NCBI GenBank assembly: GCA_934501135.1
Contig: CAKSUE010000034.1
Location: 1 to 7,411, forward strand
From: an uncultured Eubacteriales bacterium
GTDB taxonomy: Bacteria; Bacillota; Clostridia; Oscillospirales; Acutalibacteraceae
Length of the DNA: 7,411 nucleotides
Reading direction: 5' to 3'
Below the pieces are notes generated by a model. That model searched no databases. It had not been told where the DNA came from and was given only the letters and a program-made list of their open reading frames with translations. This document shows positions 1-5,778 of this stretch, one piece after another (the first letter of the stretch is position 1; the number at the start of each line of letters is the position of its first letter). Position numbers and translations under genes: made by a program.

Positions 1-11
1 ACCCTAAACAA

Positions 12-419
12 TTAAACATTAAGGTTCTCCATTTCCTTTGCAGCTGCACCTAAAACACCATTAATAAATGATGCTTCATCTTCTGTGCTATATTTTTTAG
101 TAAGCTCAACCGCTTCATTAATTGAAACACTCTTCGGAATATCATCTTCATACAGCATTTCATAAACCGCAAGGCGCATAACAGAAAGAGCAACCTTAGA
201 AATTCTGTTTTTTTTCCAGCCTATTGTATTGTCTTCAATAACTTTATCTATACTTTCTTTATGTTCACAAACTCCATTAAACACTTTTCTTGCAAAAGAG
301 CTTATTTTTATGCTTCTGGAAATCTGTGCATTCTCAATTATTTGTTCTATAGTTTCATTTTTAAAATTAGATTCAAATATGAGTAAAAAGGCTTGTTCTC
401 TGGATTCATGTCTTTTCAT
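12..419 (-). CDS. nusB: Transcription antitermination factor NusB
   Basis: Complete 135-residue protein of normal NusB length. In this family NusB pairs with NusE (ribosomal protein S10), binds boxA in nascent RNA, and supports antitermination of rRNA operons. The N-terminus has the expected basic start (KRHESREQAFLLIFE, residues 2-16) that contributes to RNA binding. The C-terminal half carries the conserved block around residues 83-123 (LAVYEML, then PKSVSINEAVELTKKY, then SFINGVLG). The start at 419 fits the family N-terminus, but no Shine-Dalgarno sequence lies directly in front of it. The nearest one (457-464) is about 37 nt upstream, faces a short upstream ORF, and is separated from nusB by a hairpin, so translation may be coupled. 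The gene has its own promoter and follows the spoIIIA terminator. No asp23/yqhY-like gene stands between it and spoIIIAH. Only 11 nt lie downstream in the window. Confidence 0.97.
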   Translation of the reverse strand: MKRHESREQAFLLIFESNFKNETIEQIIENAQISRSIKISSFARKVFNGVCEHKESIDKVIEDNTIGWKKNRISKVALSVMRLAVYEMLYEDDIPKSVSINEAVELTKKYSTEDEASFINGVLGAAAKEMENLNV

Positions 420-445
420 ATTTTTAAATACACTAAATAATACAT
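416..445 (-). CDS. Possible 9-codon upstream ORF coupled to nusB
   Basis: A short frame (MYYLVYLKI) begins with ATG at 445-443 and ends with TGA at 418-416. The stop overlaps the nusB ATG as ATGA, the classical arrangement for termination-reinitiation coupling. It is preceded by the only good Shine-Dalgarno sequence in the nusB leader, AAGGAGGG at 464-457, with an 11-nt spacer, slightly longer than ideal. Its first codon lies at the edge and loop of a small hairpin (431-451). The arrangement is visible in the sequence; that it is translated is inference. Alternatively the hairpin may simply loop out and the ribosome may reach nusB directly. No database homolog can be expected at this length. 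Confidence 0.35.
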   Translation of the reverse strand: MYYLVYLKI

Positions 446-451
446 TTAGTG
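431..451 (-). promoter_or_regulatory. Hairpin between the Shine-Dalgarno sequence and nusB start
   Basis: The two arms CACTAAAT (431-438) and ATTTAGTG (444-451) are perfect complements around a 5-nt loop. In the transcript this 8-bp hairpin sits immediately after the AAGGAGGG at 464-457 and before the nusB start codon at 419. It has no T-tract after it, so it is not a terminator. It could modulate ribosome access or bring the ribosome-binding site nearer to nusB; the function is inference. Confidence 0.5.
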
Positions 452-456
452 CTTGT

Positions 457-464
457 CCCTCCTT
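457..464 (-). promoter_or_regulatory. Shine-Dalgarno sequence AAGGAGGG in nusB leader
   Basis: The minus strand reads AAGGAGGG from 464 to 457, a near-perfect anti-16S match. It is much too far from the nusB ATG (about 37 nt) for direct use, but 11 nt before the ATG of the upstream ORF at 445. It is the key observation behind the coupling proposal. Confidence 0.6.
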
Positions 465-504
465 GGTAATAACTTAATAGTCAAAATAATAATCTATAAA
501 ATAG

Positions 505-544
505 ACTATTATAAAAAATATTTTAAAATATTATTTATAATAGT
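505..544. repeat. 40-bp AT-rich near-perfect palindrome in nusB leader
   Basis: Outer arms ACTATTATAA (505-514) and TTATAATAGT (535-544) are perfect complements. The core AATATTTTAAAATATT (517-532) is itself a perfect palindrome, so the whole 40 bp pairs with a single mismatched position (516/533). It lies in the transcribed leader between the nusB promoter and the Shine-Dalgarno sequence. A second weaker hairpin (about 487-496 with 501-510) and a third pairing (476-482 with 504-510) share the segment 504-510 and would compete with it. No GC pairs support a terminator. It may be an RNA fold, a protein-binding site, or only low-complexity AT sequence. Confidence 0.5.
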
Positions 545-586
545 AAAAAAACCAACTAGCCAAAAACAATATAATGATTCTTGTAT

Positions 587-614
587 ATTATACCATAAAA
601 CATAACATATTCAA
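587..614 (-). promoter_or_regulatory. Predicted SigA promoter of nusB
   Basis: The minus strand carries TTGAAT (614-609) as -35 and a perfect TATAAT (592-587) as -10 with a 16-nt spacer. The bases just before the -10 form an extended -10 (TGG then TATAAT). Transcription would begin near 580, giving an untranslated leader of about 160 nt before nusB. It lies downstream of the spoIIIA terminator, which fits independent vegetative expression of nusB. Confidence 0.7.
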
Positions 615-660
615 CTATCTTATTGCACATAAACATAAATTTAGCACTGAATAGAAATAT

Positions 661-714
661 AAAAATACGATCAATTCCGGGGAAGAATATAAATCTATAT
701 CCGGATATTGATCG
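661..714 (-). terminator. Rho-independent terminator of the spoIIIA operon
   Basis: Arms CGATCAATATCCGG (minus strand, 714-701) and CCGGAATTGATCG (680-668) pair over about 13 bp with one bulged base. The 20-nt loop can extend the stem through AT pairs. On the minus strand the stem is followed by TATTTTTATATTT, an interrupted T-tract. It begins 7 nt after the spoIIIAH stop and separates the sporulation operon from nusB. Confidence 0.8.
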
Positions 715-721
715 CATAAAT

Positions 722-1309
722 TTATTTTGCTTCGGTAATTTTAATTTTATCGAAACCTATTCCTGCCTGGCCAGAAACTATATCTTTAACTGTTATAGCA
801 GTAGTTTCATTAAGGCTTCCAGCATTAACAACAACACTGCATTCGCCATTTTGTATAAATGCCAAACAATCTTCAAATCCTTTTGCTCTTATAAGACTTT
901 CTATATTGGCTTCTTGTTGTATGTTTTTAGCAATATCTGCGGCCTGTTTTATAGCCTCTGCTTTAGCTTCCTCGCTAGACTTTATGTCATTTAAAATGCT
1001 TTTAACCATTTCAGTTGCTTCATCTCTAGCTGATTGACGATTAAGTTTTGCTTGTGCAAAAAACTCGTTGGCTTCTCCCGATACTTTTTTCTCTTCTGTT
1101 TCCTCTTTATTGTCATTATCAAATTTATTGTCGTCTTGAGGCTGTACACTATTATTTACATATTTTGCCTCACCTAATTCTTTTGTTGAATTCACAACAT
1201 TTGTAGCAATTAAATCACTATTGTCTGAAAACTGCCAATTTAAATATACGGCTGCTCCCAACGCTAAAACCAGTGCTGCAAGAAGAACTTGACGTTTACC
1301 TAAACCCAT
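722..1309 (-). CDS. spoIIIAH: Stage III sporulation protein AH (SpoIIIAH)
   Basis: Mother-cell membrane protein of the SpoIIIA-SpoIIQ channel. In the family its extracellular domain reaches across the intermembrane space and binds SpoIIQ or an equivalent forespore partner. I chose the ATG at 1309 (195 residues): GGAGGT lies 8 nt before it, whereas the in-frame ATG at 1324 overlaps that ribosome-binding site. Residues 6-24 form one membrane segment ending in the typical YLNWQF. Residues 30-80 are a charged, disordered-looking linker. Residues 82-192 are the YscJ/FliF-like ring-building domain, including the characteristic EFFAQAKLNRQSARDEA helix and the GFEDCLAFI strand. B. subtilis SpoIIIAH is slightly longer. 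Two cysteines (148, 157) lie in the exported domain. It is last in the operon, 70 nt after spoIIIAG, and is followed at once by a terminator. Confidence 0.96.
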   Translation of the reverse strand: MGLGKRQVLLAALVLALGAAVYLNWQFSDNSDLIATNVVNSTKELGEAKYVNNSVQPQDDNKFDNDNKEETEEKKVSGEANEFFAQAKLNRQSARDEATEMVKSILNDIKSSEEAKAEAIKQAADIAKNIQQEANIESLIRAKGFEDCLAFIQNGECSVVVNAGSLNETTAITVKDIVSGQAGIGFDKIKITEAK

Positions 1310-1379
1310 AATATTTACCTCCATTACTTGTCATTTCTAAATTAGACTATTATTAATTTATAAAACTTTCAACATAACC

Positions 1380-1958
1380 TTACTTTGTAACACATACTCT
1401 TTTGCTAGTAATATTAAGCGCCGTTGTAACGGCATTAATTACCTTTTGTTGAACCTCGGGGTCATCTCCACCAGAACAAACTACAACCACCCCCTTAACT
1501 GTAGGCTGTACTTCTGTAATTGCAAGAGCTTTTTCTTCACCGTTTGGCCCTTTAACTGTTATGTATTTTGTTTCTGAATCATCACTTTTCTGTCTTCTCT
1601 TTAATTCTCCGTTTGATGAGTCCTCTGTATCTTCTATATTTTTCTTACCTTCAGTTGCATATATTGTTTGGGTTCCATTTTCAATAGTGACCATTACTTT
1701 GCAATCTCCAGCTCCTTTTATACAAGATACCATGTTTGTTAAGTTTGTCTCTAATTGTCTTACATAATCATCTATTGATGTTGACTCTACCTTTTGATTA
1801 ACTTCCTTACTTTTTTTCTCTGATTTTACAAATCCTGAAAAAAATATTAATGCTATTCCTATAATCCCAACAATTATAATAATTTTTTTATATTTATCGT
1901 TTGAATACAGTTCAGCAAATATGCTTTTATTATTAGAATTACTATTTCCACAATTCAT
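1380..1958 (-). CDS. spoIIIAG: Stage III sporulation protein AG (SpoIIIAG)
   Basis: 192-residue ring-forming component of the SpoIIIA channel. The B. subtilis homolog assembles into a large ring in the space between mother-cell and forespore membranes. Here residues 25-43 are the single membrane anchor and residues 62-189 the exported ring-building domain. The domain opens with YVRQLETNLTNMVSCIKG and closes with a helix and strand (PEVQQKVINAVTTALNI, then KRVCVTK). A polar insert (about 100-150) matches in position the beta-triangle insertion known from the family. The start is supported by GAGGTGG just upstream. Four cysteines (79, 86, 161, 189) lie in the exported part, more than I expect for a typical extracytoplasmic ring domain. 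The gene starts 34 nt after the spoIIIAF stop. Confidence 0.95.
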   Translation of the reverse strand: MNCGNSNSNNKSIFAELYSNDKYKKIIIIVGIIGIALIFFSGFVKSEKKSKEVNQKVESTSIDDYVRQLETNLTNMVSCIKGAGDCKVMVTIENGTQTIYATEGKKNIEDTEDSSNGELKRRQKSDDSETKYITVKGPNGEEKALAITEVQPTVKGVVVVCSGGDDPEVQQKVINAVTTALNITSKRVCVTK

Positions 1959-1992
1959 AAAACCACCTCAGACCAATTTGCACTTCTTTCTT

Positions 1993-2460
1993 CTATAGTA
2001 CCTCTATATCAATATCTAACTTATCTTTTAATCTTTTTCTTACCTCCTCTTTTTCTACCGGTTTCATATTATCTATATAAATTTTAACCTTACTAATTGA
2101 TATGCAATCTTTGTCCTGCTTATCCATAATTACATCTATTTTTTTACTCTTAATATCCATTACCTTTAATTCGTCCATTACAACTTTTCTAATATTTTTG
2201 CCTGCTACATCTAAAGATTGTTCATATATCTTATCGCTAAAATTATTTTCTGATTTCAAAATACTTTTTTTATTATTTATACTTATATCAATATTTGAAA
2301 CTGTATCTATTAGCGGACTAATAATAGCGATTACCATAAAAGCACCAAATACTAATCTTACTATTTTTTCCATTCTTCCATCTGGTGTCATAAATTCAAG
2401 CATCGTACATGCAATAGCAGAAATGCAAATTACACTTATCCACGATTGCACACTATTCAC
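1993..2460 (-). CDS. spoIIIAF: Stage III sporulation protein AF (SpoIIIAF)
   Basis: Membrane component of the SpoIIIA channel, 155 residues with the start chosen here, short compared with roughly 200 in B. subtilis. I chose the GTG at 2460: it shares one base with the spoIIIAE stop (TAGTG) and has GGGGGTGG 6 nt upstream. The longer frame back to 2523 would put a polar Asn-rich stretch before the first helix and lie inside spoIIIAE. Two membrane helices (about 5-24 and 33-53) flank the conserved EFMTPDGRMEKIVRLVFG turn. The remainder (55-155) is the soluble domain, which in the B. subtilis homolog has a ring-building fold. It ends in a helix and strand (VRKRLKDKLDIDIEVL). The TAGTG overlap predicts translational coupling to spoIIIAE. 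Confidence 0.92.
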   Translation of the reverse strand: MNSVQSWISVICISAIACTMLEFMTPDGRMEKIVRLVFGAFMVIAIISPLIDTVSNIDISINNKKSILKSENNFSDKIYEQSLDVAGKNIRKVVMDELKVMDIKSKKIDVIMDKQDKDCISISKVKIYIDNMKPVEKEEVRKRLKDKLDIDIEVL

Positions 2461-3608
2461 TATTGACCACCCCCAACAGTTAAAACAATTCCGGTTGAAA
2501 TTATTAGTATTGTTATCACGCAAAGAAGAATAACCAACATTGTACTCACAATTTTTGAAGATGATCTTAACATCTTAGAAATTTGTATTAACCCAAATAT
2601 GTCACTAATAGATGCACATATTCCAAGAGAAGCAAGCCATATAAAGCACTCTATTATTGGAGGAAGAAATATAAATCCAGATGCTAAAATAGCAAATGCA
2701 CCTACTCCTGACTTTAGAAGCTTAAGACAACTAAATACTGTGGTATATGCATCGCTTAGTGCACCTCCAACTATAGGTACAAAACTACTAATTGCAAATC
2801 TCATACTTTTTGTCCCTATGTTATCTACAGAAGTAGATACAAATGTTTGAATTGTTAAAAGAGATACAAAAATTGCCATTACAAATTCCAGTACCCACTT
2901 CACAACCTTATTAAACATATCGCTAACGCCTGAAAGGTTAAGTTTGGGCGATATTGAAGATACAATAGCAACTGCTAAAACCATATTCAACATGGGAACT
3001 AGTAGCCTAGAAGCTATTTGAGATATTGTATCACCTAAGGTCACCATCATAAAATTATAGCTTCCTGCAGATAATGTTTGCCCTGAAGATATCATAACGC
3101 CCGTAAGAACAGGGACATATAAAAGCATAAAATTTGATGAGTTTTGTATTACTGAAGATAAATTATTAATACATTCAACTATCGGTGCAACAATACAGGC
3201 ACAGATACAAAGTATACCAACAACTCCCAGTACATCAGAAAGTGGTTTACTACCAAATGATGTTTTCATTCCATCAAATAACGCACATAAAAGTATAATA
3301 GACACAATAATTGATACCGATGTTATAGGTTTATATGATTTCCTTTTTGCTATATTTAAAAGTTCTGTAAACACTTTATCGGGTGAAATGCTAGAAATAT
3401 CATTCCAGTCTACTCCTGTTACACCAATATTATTCAGGCTCTCCTTTGTCTCTTTTGGAACCTCCTCTTCCAAATTATCTGCACCGCTAATTTCCATTTG
3501 TTCTTTATATATATCTTCAAAAATATTTTCGTCGTATGAGTATACCGGAACCGAAAAATAAAATAGTGAAATAAGAAATAGTGCAGAAACTAATATTATC
3601 CTTTTCAT
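2460..3608 (-). CDS. spoIIIAE: Stage III sporulation protein AE (SpoIIIAE)
   Basis: Polytopic membrane protein of the SpoIIIA complex, 382 residues, close to the usual family length of about 400. Residues 1-24 look like a cleavable signal peptide (KR, hydrophobic core, then PVYS). Residues 25-90 form an acidic exported segment with VTGVDWNDI. From about residue 97 on there are some seven or eight membrane segments (about 97-112, 125-145, 158-175, 200-220, 236-256, 302-338 possibly two, 353-377). The Gly/Pro-rich SSFVPIVGGALSDAYTT block (274-290) is a family hallmark. It is thought to help form the membrane pore, though its exact role is unsettled. It starts 9 nt after spoIIIAD and shares a base with the spoIIIAF start. 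Confidence 0.96.
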   Translation of the reverse strand: MKRIILVSALFLISLFYFSVPVYSYDENIFEDIYKEQMEISGADNLEEEVPKETKESLNNIGVTGVDWNDISSISPDKVFTELLNIAKRKSYKPITSVSIIVSIILLCALFDGMKTSFGSKPLSDVLGVVGILCICACIVAPIVECINNLSSVIQNSSNFMLLYVPVLTGVMISSGQTLSAGSYNFMMVTLGDTISQIASRLLVPMLNMVLAVAIVSSISPKLNLSGVSDMFNKVVKWVLEFVMAIFVSLLTIQTFVSTSVDNIGTKSMRFAISSFVPIVGGALSDAYTTVFSCLKLLKSGVGAFAILASGFIFLPPIIECFIWLASLGICASISDIFGLIQISKMLRSSSKIVSTMLVILLCVITILIISTGIVLTVGGGQ

Positions 3609-3617
3609 TTTATATAC

Positions 3618-4004
3618 CTATCCTATAAGCTCCAATGCTATACTTGTAATTCTTTCGAACAGAGGTAGTGATATAATGAGAACCATTAATTTTCCAGCGA
3701 CTTCTATTTTTGAAGATAAAGCTGTTTCTCCGGCATCTTTGCAAACATCCGAAGCAAATTGTGTTAAAAAGCAAACACCTAATACCTTAAAAAGGATTTC
3801 TATGTACTCTAGAGGTATTTTAGTTGCCGCTAAAAGCTGCCGTATTTGTGATACAACTCCTGTAATATGACCAAATATTACTCCTATGATCAGGATCCCT
3901 GCAACTATTCCAACCGCAATAGAATATTCTGGATTATATTTTCTTAATATTACAGACAAGAAAGCTGTAACTATTCCTATCATACAAATTGCTACTATAT
4001 TCAT
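3618..4004 (-). CDS. spoIIIAD: Stage III sporulation protein AD (SpoIIIAD)
   Basis: 128-residue membrane protein of the SpoIIIA complex, of normal length. Four hydrophobic segments are visible (about 2-20, 27-48, 65-85, 103-125). The sequence keeps the family features RKYNPEYSIAVGIVAG near residues 21-36, the YIEILFKVLGVCFLTQFASDVCKDAGE block (67-93), and the C-terminal LPLFERI. SpoIIIAC and SpoIIIAD share a family resemblance and probably act together as small membrane parts. The start is only 3 nt after the spoIIIAC stop with no clear own ribosome-binding site, so its translation is probably coupled to spoIIIAC. Confidence 0.96.
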   Translation of the reverse strand: MNIVAICMIGIVTAFLSVILRKYNPEYSIAVGIVAGILIIGVIFGHITGVVSQIRQLLAATKIPLEYIEILFKVLGVCFLTQFASDVCKDAGETALSSKIEVAGKLMVLIISLPLFERITSIALELIG

Positions 4005-4007
4005 ATC

Positions 4008-4202
4008 TTACAATCCAAACACTGATTTAATCGTCTTAAATAATTGATCTATTTGTTGTATTATCATCATCAATACAACTATTAACCCTGCTATGGTTGT
4101 CATCATTGCCTGGTCTTCTCTTCCCGATCTCACAAGGAGCTGATTTAAGACCGATACAATTATTCCAATTGCTGCTATTTTGAAAATTAAGTCAACGTCC
4201 AT
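4008..4202 (-). CDS. spoIIIAC: Stage III sporulation protein AC (SpoIIIAC)
   Basis: 64-residue membrane protein, the usual size for SpoIIIAC. Two hydrophobic helices (about 6-22 and 34-52) are joined by a short charged loop (LVRSGREDQA, residues 23-32) that is strongly conserved in the family, ending in a polar tail QQIDQLFKTIKSVFGL. The start at 4202 is preceded by GGAGGA with a 7-nt spacer. It lies 16 nt after spoIIIAB and 3 nt before spoIIIAD. Confidence 0.96.
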   Translation of the reverse strand: MDVDLIFKIAAIGIIVSVLNQLLVRSGREDQAMMTTIAGLIVVLMMIIQQIDQLFKTIKSVFGL

Positions 4203-4218
4203 ATATTATTCCTCCATT

Positions 4219-4725
4219 TCAACACATAGCAAGGACAATTGCTACACCAGAAAATAATCCAAGCATTATGTATATACGACCTTTTTTCTTCTTATCTTCA
4301 ATGGCTGAAGCCAATACATCGTTCATAAGTTTAATATTAAGTCTACAATGAGATATCTGTCCTTCGATATCACTCTCACCCAGACTTATACCAAAATCCT
4401 TTATTAAATTTATGTCTTCCGTTGTTAACCCGGTGTCTTTGCTTATTTCATTGGTTGCTTCTGCCCATGCTTTTGGAAATGCTACATTGGTTTCCATCTT
4501 TTTTATACAATTTTTTATAAATGATGAAATATATGGAGAATCCTGCTGTCTTTTAAGTATTTCTATAATAGGTATAGCTGAAAATCGAATCTGAGTTTCA
4601 CAGAAAGACATAAATTTTATGTATTGATTTAAGAAGGCGACTCTCATACTTAACCTATGCGATGCCATATATCCTACTGCTGTCCCTGATAATATGAGCA
4701 TTATTGACCCTATCAATTTCAGCAT
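4219..4725 (-). CDS. spoIIIAB: Stage III sporulation protein AB (SpoIIIAB)
   Basis: 168 residues, matching the normal length of about 170. SpoIIIAB resembles the GspF-type inner-membrane platform of type II secretion and type IV pilus systems and is the presumed partner of the ATPase SpoIIIAA. Hydrophobic segments lie at both ends (about 2-20 and 150-168) with a helical cytoplasmic domain between them, including the acidic SLGESDIEGQ motif (114-123) typical of the family. The start at 4725 fits the family N-terminus (MLKLIGSIMLI) and has AGGAGG 9 nt upstream. The first 23 codons overlap the 3' end of spoIIIAA in another frame. Confidence 0.96.
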   Translation of the reverse strand: MLKLIGSIMLILSGTAVGYMASHRLSMRVAFLNQYIKFMSFCETQIRFSAIPIIEILKRQQDSPYISSFIKNCIKKMETNVAFPKAWAEATNEISKDTGLTTEDINLIKDFGISLGESDIEGQISHCRLNIKLMNDVLASAIEDKKKKGRIYIMLGLFSGVAIVLAMC

Positions 4726-5671
4726 TTATTTCTTCCTCCTCATATACCTTTTCAATACATCCGGGTAAATTCCTGTTTTTCATAATAACTACCTTTTTAA
4801 ACGCTCCTGTAGCCATTAGTTTTTGCGCTGATTTTCTTTTTACAAATTCAGATATATTTCCGGCATGTATGCTTGCAATTATTGAAACTCCTGCATTTAG
4901 TCCTTCTTCCAAGGCCGAAATTTCCTTATCGCTTCCTAACTCATCACAAATTACTACTTCCGGAGATAGTGCCCTTATAGCCTGTATTAATCCTTCACCT
5001 TTAGGATATAAATTTAAAATATCACATAATCCTAAATCATTTTGGCTGGATCCTAAAAACATTGATGAAATTTCTCCTCTTTCATCTACAACCGCTACTT
5101 TTTTCATATATCCTAAGATTCCATTTGATAATACCCTTGCTATATCTCTTAACATAGTCGTTTTTCCGCAAGATGGAGGCCCTGCTAGTAACACTCCATT
5201 ATTGCCTCCCCCTAATACTTTAATTAGATTTAAATCTTCTAAATATACTTGCCTTGCTATTCTTATATTTATTGATGATATATCCTTCAAGCCTATAACA
5301 TTTGAGTTGTCAAATACCGCTGTTCCGCAGATACCTACTCTATGTCCACCTTTTATAGTTATAAATCCGTTTCTTATTTCCGACTGATAACTATAAACTG
5401 AATAATCACACATATTATTAAATGTCTCTAAAATTTCACTTTGATGTATAACCAAGAGATTTGCATCTGTGCACATAGTAGGCATTCCGGATCTTGTTAT
5501 AAAGTAAGAATTTTTTTTACAGTTTATTACTATTGGTTTGTCCGATCTTACCCTAATTTCCTGAGCCTCTAAAGCAATATTTTCAGGAATTACACCAAGC
5601 AAACTACTAATCCTTTTGGGAAAATATTTTGTTATTTCTTTAAATTTATCCTCTGCTTTTAATTTGTCCAT
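4655..5671 (-). CDS. spoIIIAA: Stage III sporulation protein AA, secretion-type ATPase (SpoIIIAA)
   Basis: 338-residue cytoplasmic ATPase related to GspE/PilB-type secretion ATPases, thought to power the SpoIIIA channel in the mother cell. The N-terminal domain (about 1-140) contains EIRVRSDKPIVI (38-49) and the GFITIKGGHRVGICG block (102-116). The C-terminal RecA-like domain has Walker A GPPSCGKT (164-171), an acidic DERGE (196-200), Walker B VVICDE (239-244) and the ASIHAG histidine box (266-271). All catalytic positions look intact. The tail after about residue 315 is a charged extension beyond the usual family end and is encoded in the 71-nt overlap with spoIIIAB. B. subtilis SpoIIIAA is around 300 residues. 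The start follows AAAGGATGG. It is the first gene of the operon, expected to be under SigE by analogy with B. subtilis. Confidence 0.96.
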   Translation of the reverse strand: MDKLKAEDKFKEITKYFPKRISSLLGVIPENIALEAQEIRVRSDKPIVINCKKNSYFITRSGMPTMCTDANLLVIHQSEILETFNNMCDYSVYSYQSEIRNGFITIKGGHRVGICGTAVFDNSNVIGLKDISSINIRIARQVYLEDLNLIKVLGGGNNGVLLAGPPSCGKTTMLRDIARVLSNGILGYMKKVAVVDERGEISSMFLGSSQNDLGLCDILNLYPKGEGLIQAIRALSPEVVICDELGSDKEISALEEGLNAGVSIIASIHAGNISEFVKRKSAQKLMATGAFKKVVIMKNRNLPGCIEKVYEEEEINAEIDRVNNAHIIRDSSRIYGIA

Positions 5672-5709
5672 TTGTCATACCATCCTTTCTTGTAATACAT
5701 ATGGACAAA
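5663..5709 (-). repeat. Inverted repeat containing the spoIIIAA start codon
   Basis: On the minus strand TTTGTCCAT (5709-5701) is a perfect 9-base complement of ATGGACAAA (5671-5663), the first three codons of spoIIIAA. Two further G-U pairs can extend the stem outward. The 29-nt loop (5700-5672) contains the ribosome-binding site AAAGGATGG. In any RNA beginning upstream of 5709 the start codon would be paired. A transcript starting from the proposed SigE promoter would lack the left arm and remain open. The repeat is plain in the sequence; a role is inference. Confidence 0.5.
5696..5703 (-). promoter_or_regulatory. Weak SigE-like -10 element upstream of spoIIIAA
   Basis: The minus strand reads CATATGTA here, sharing the CATA start of the SigE -10 consensus. 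It lies about 24 nt before the spoIIIAA ATG. I see no convincing SigE -35 at the correct distance (about 5719-5726 reads TGTTCTAA). The spoIIIA operon is SigE-controlled in B. subtilis, so a promoter is expected in this intergenic region, but this exact placement is tentative. Confidence 0.25.
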
Positions 5710-5735
5710 CCACTGTCTTTAGAACAAAATTATTA

Positions 5736-5755
5736 AATTTGTTTTTACACAAATT
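5736..5755. repeat. Short AT-rich inverted repeat upstream of spoIIIA
   Basis: AATTTGT (5736-5742) and ACAAATT (5749-5755) are perfect 7-base complements around a 6-nt spacer. It lies between the cdaR terminator and the expected spoIIIA promoter, a position suited to a regulator site, but in sequence this AT-rich such a repeat can arise by chance. Confidence 0.3.
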
Positions 5756-5778
5756 ATAAATTTCTAAAAACACACAAT

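Noticed and set aside
502..512. 11-mer TAGACTATTAT repeated at 1343-1353
   Set aside because: Only two copies in very AT-rich noncoding sequence; chance is a sufficient explanation.
545..562. Seven-T run after GGCTAGTTGG on the minus strand as an attenuator
   Set aside because: There is no stable stem directly before the T run, only a four-base self-complement, so it does not qualify as a terminator.
623..994. 123-codon plus-strand open frame over the spoIIIA terminator and spoIIIAH
   Set aside because: It crosses a clear terminator hairpin and the well-supported spoIIIAH gene, and has no recognisable protein features.
1310..1379. Possible internal promoter between spoIIIAG and spoIIIAH (TTGAAA with a weak -10)
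   Set aside because: The 70-nt gap is the widest in the operon, but the -10 match (TAGTCT) is poor and no SigE/SigG-like pair was found.
2461..2523. N-terminal extension of SpoIIIAF from the ATG at 2523
   Set aside because: It lies inside the spoIIIAE coding end, gives an Asn-rich stretch unlike SpoIIIAF, and a GTG with a good ribosome-binding site sits at 2460.
2102..2533. 143-codon plus-strand open frame antisense to spoIIIAF/AE
   Set aside because: A low-complexity Ile/Leu/Ser translation opposite membrane-protein genes, with no family resemblance; explained by codon bias of the real strand.
4704..5387. 227-codon plus-strand open frame antisense to spoIIIAA
   Set aside because: It lies wholly against spoIIIAA, whose ATPase motifs are intact, plus the start of spoIIIAB. 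Its translation shows no recognisable domain and it is a shadow frame.
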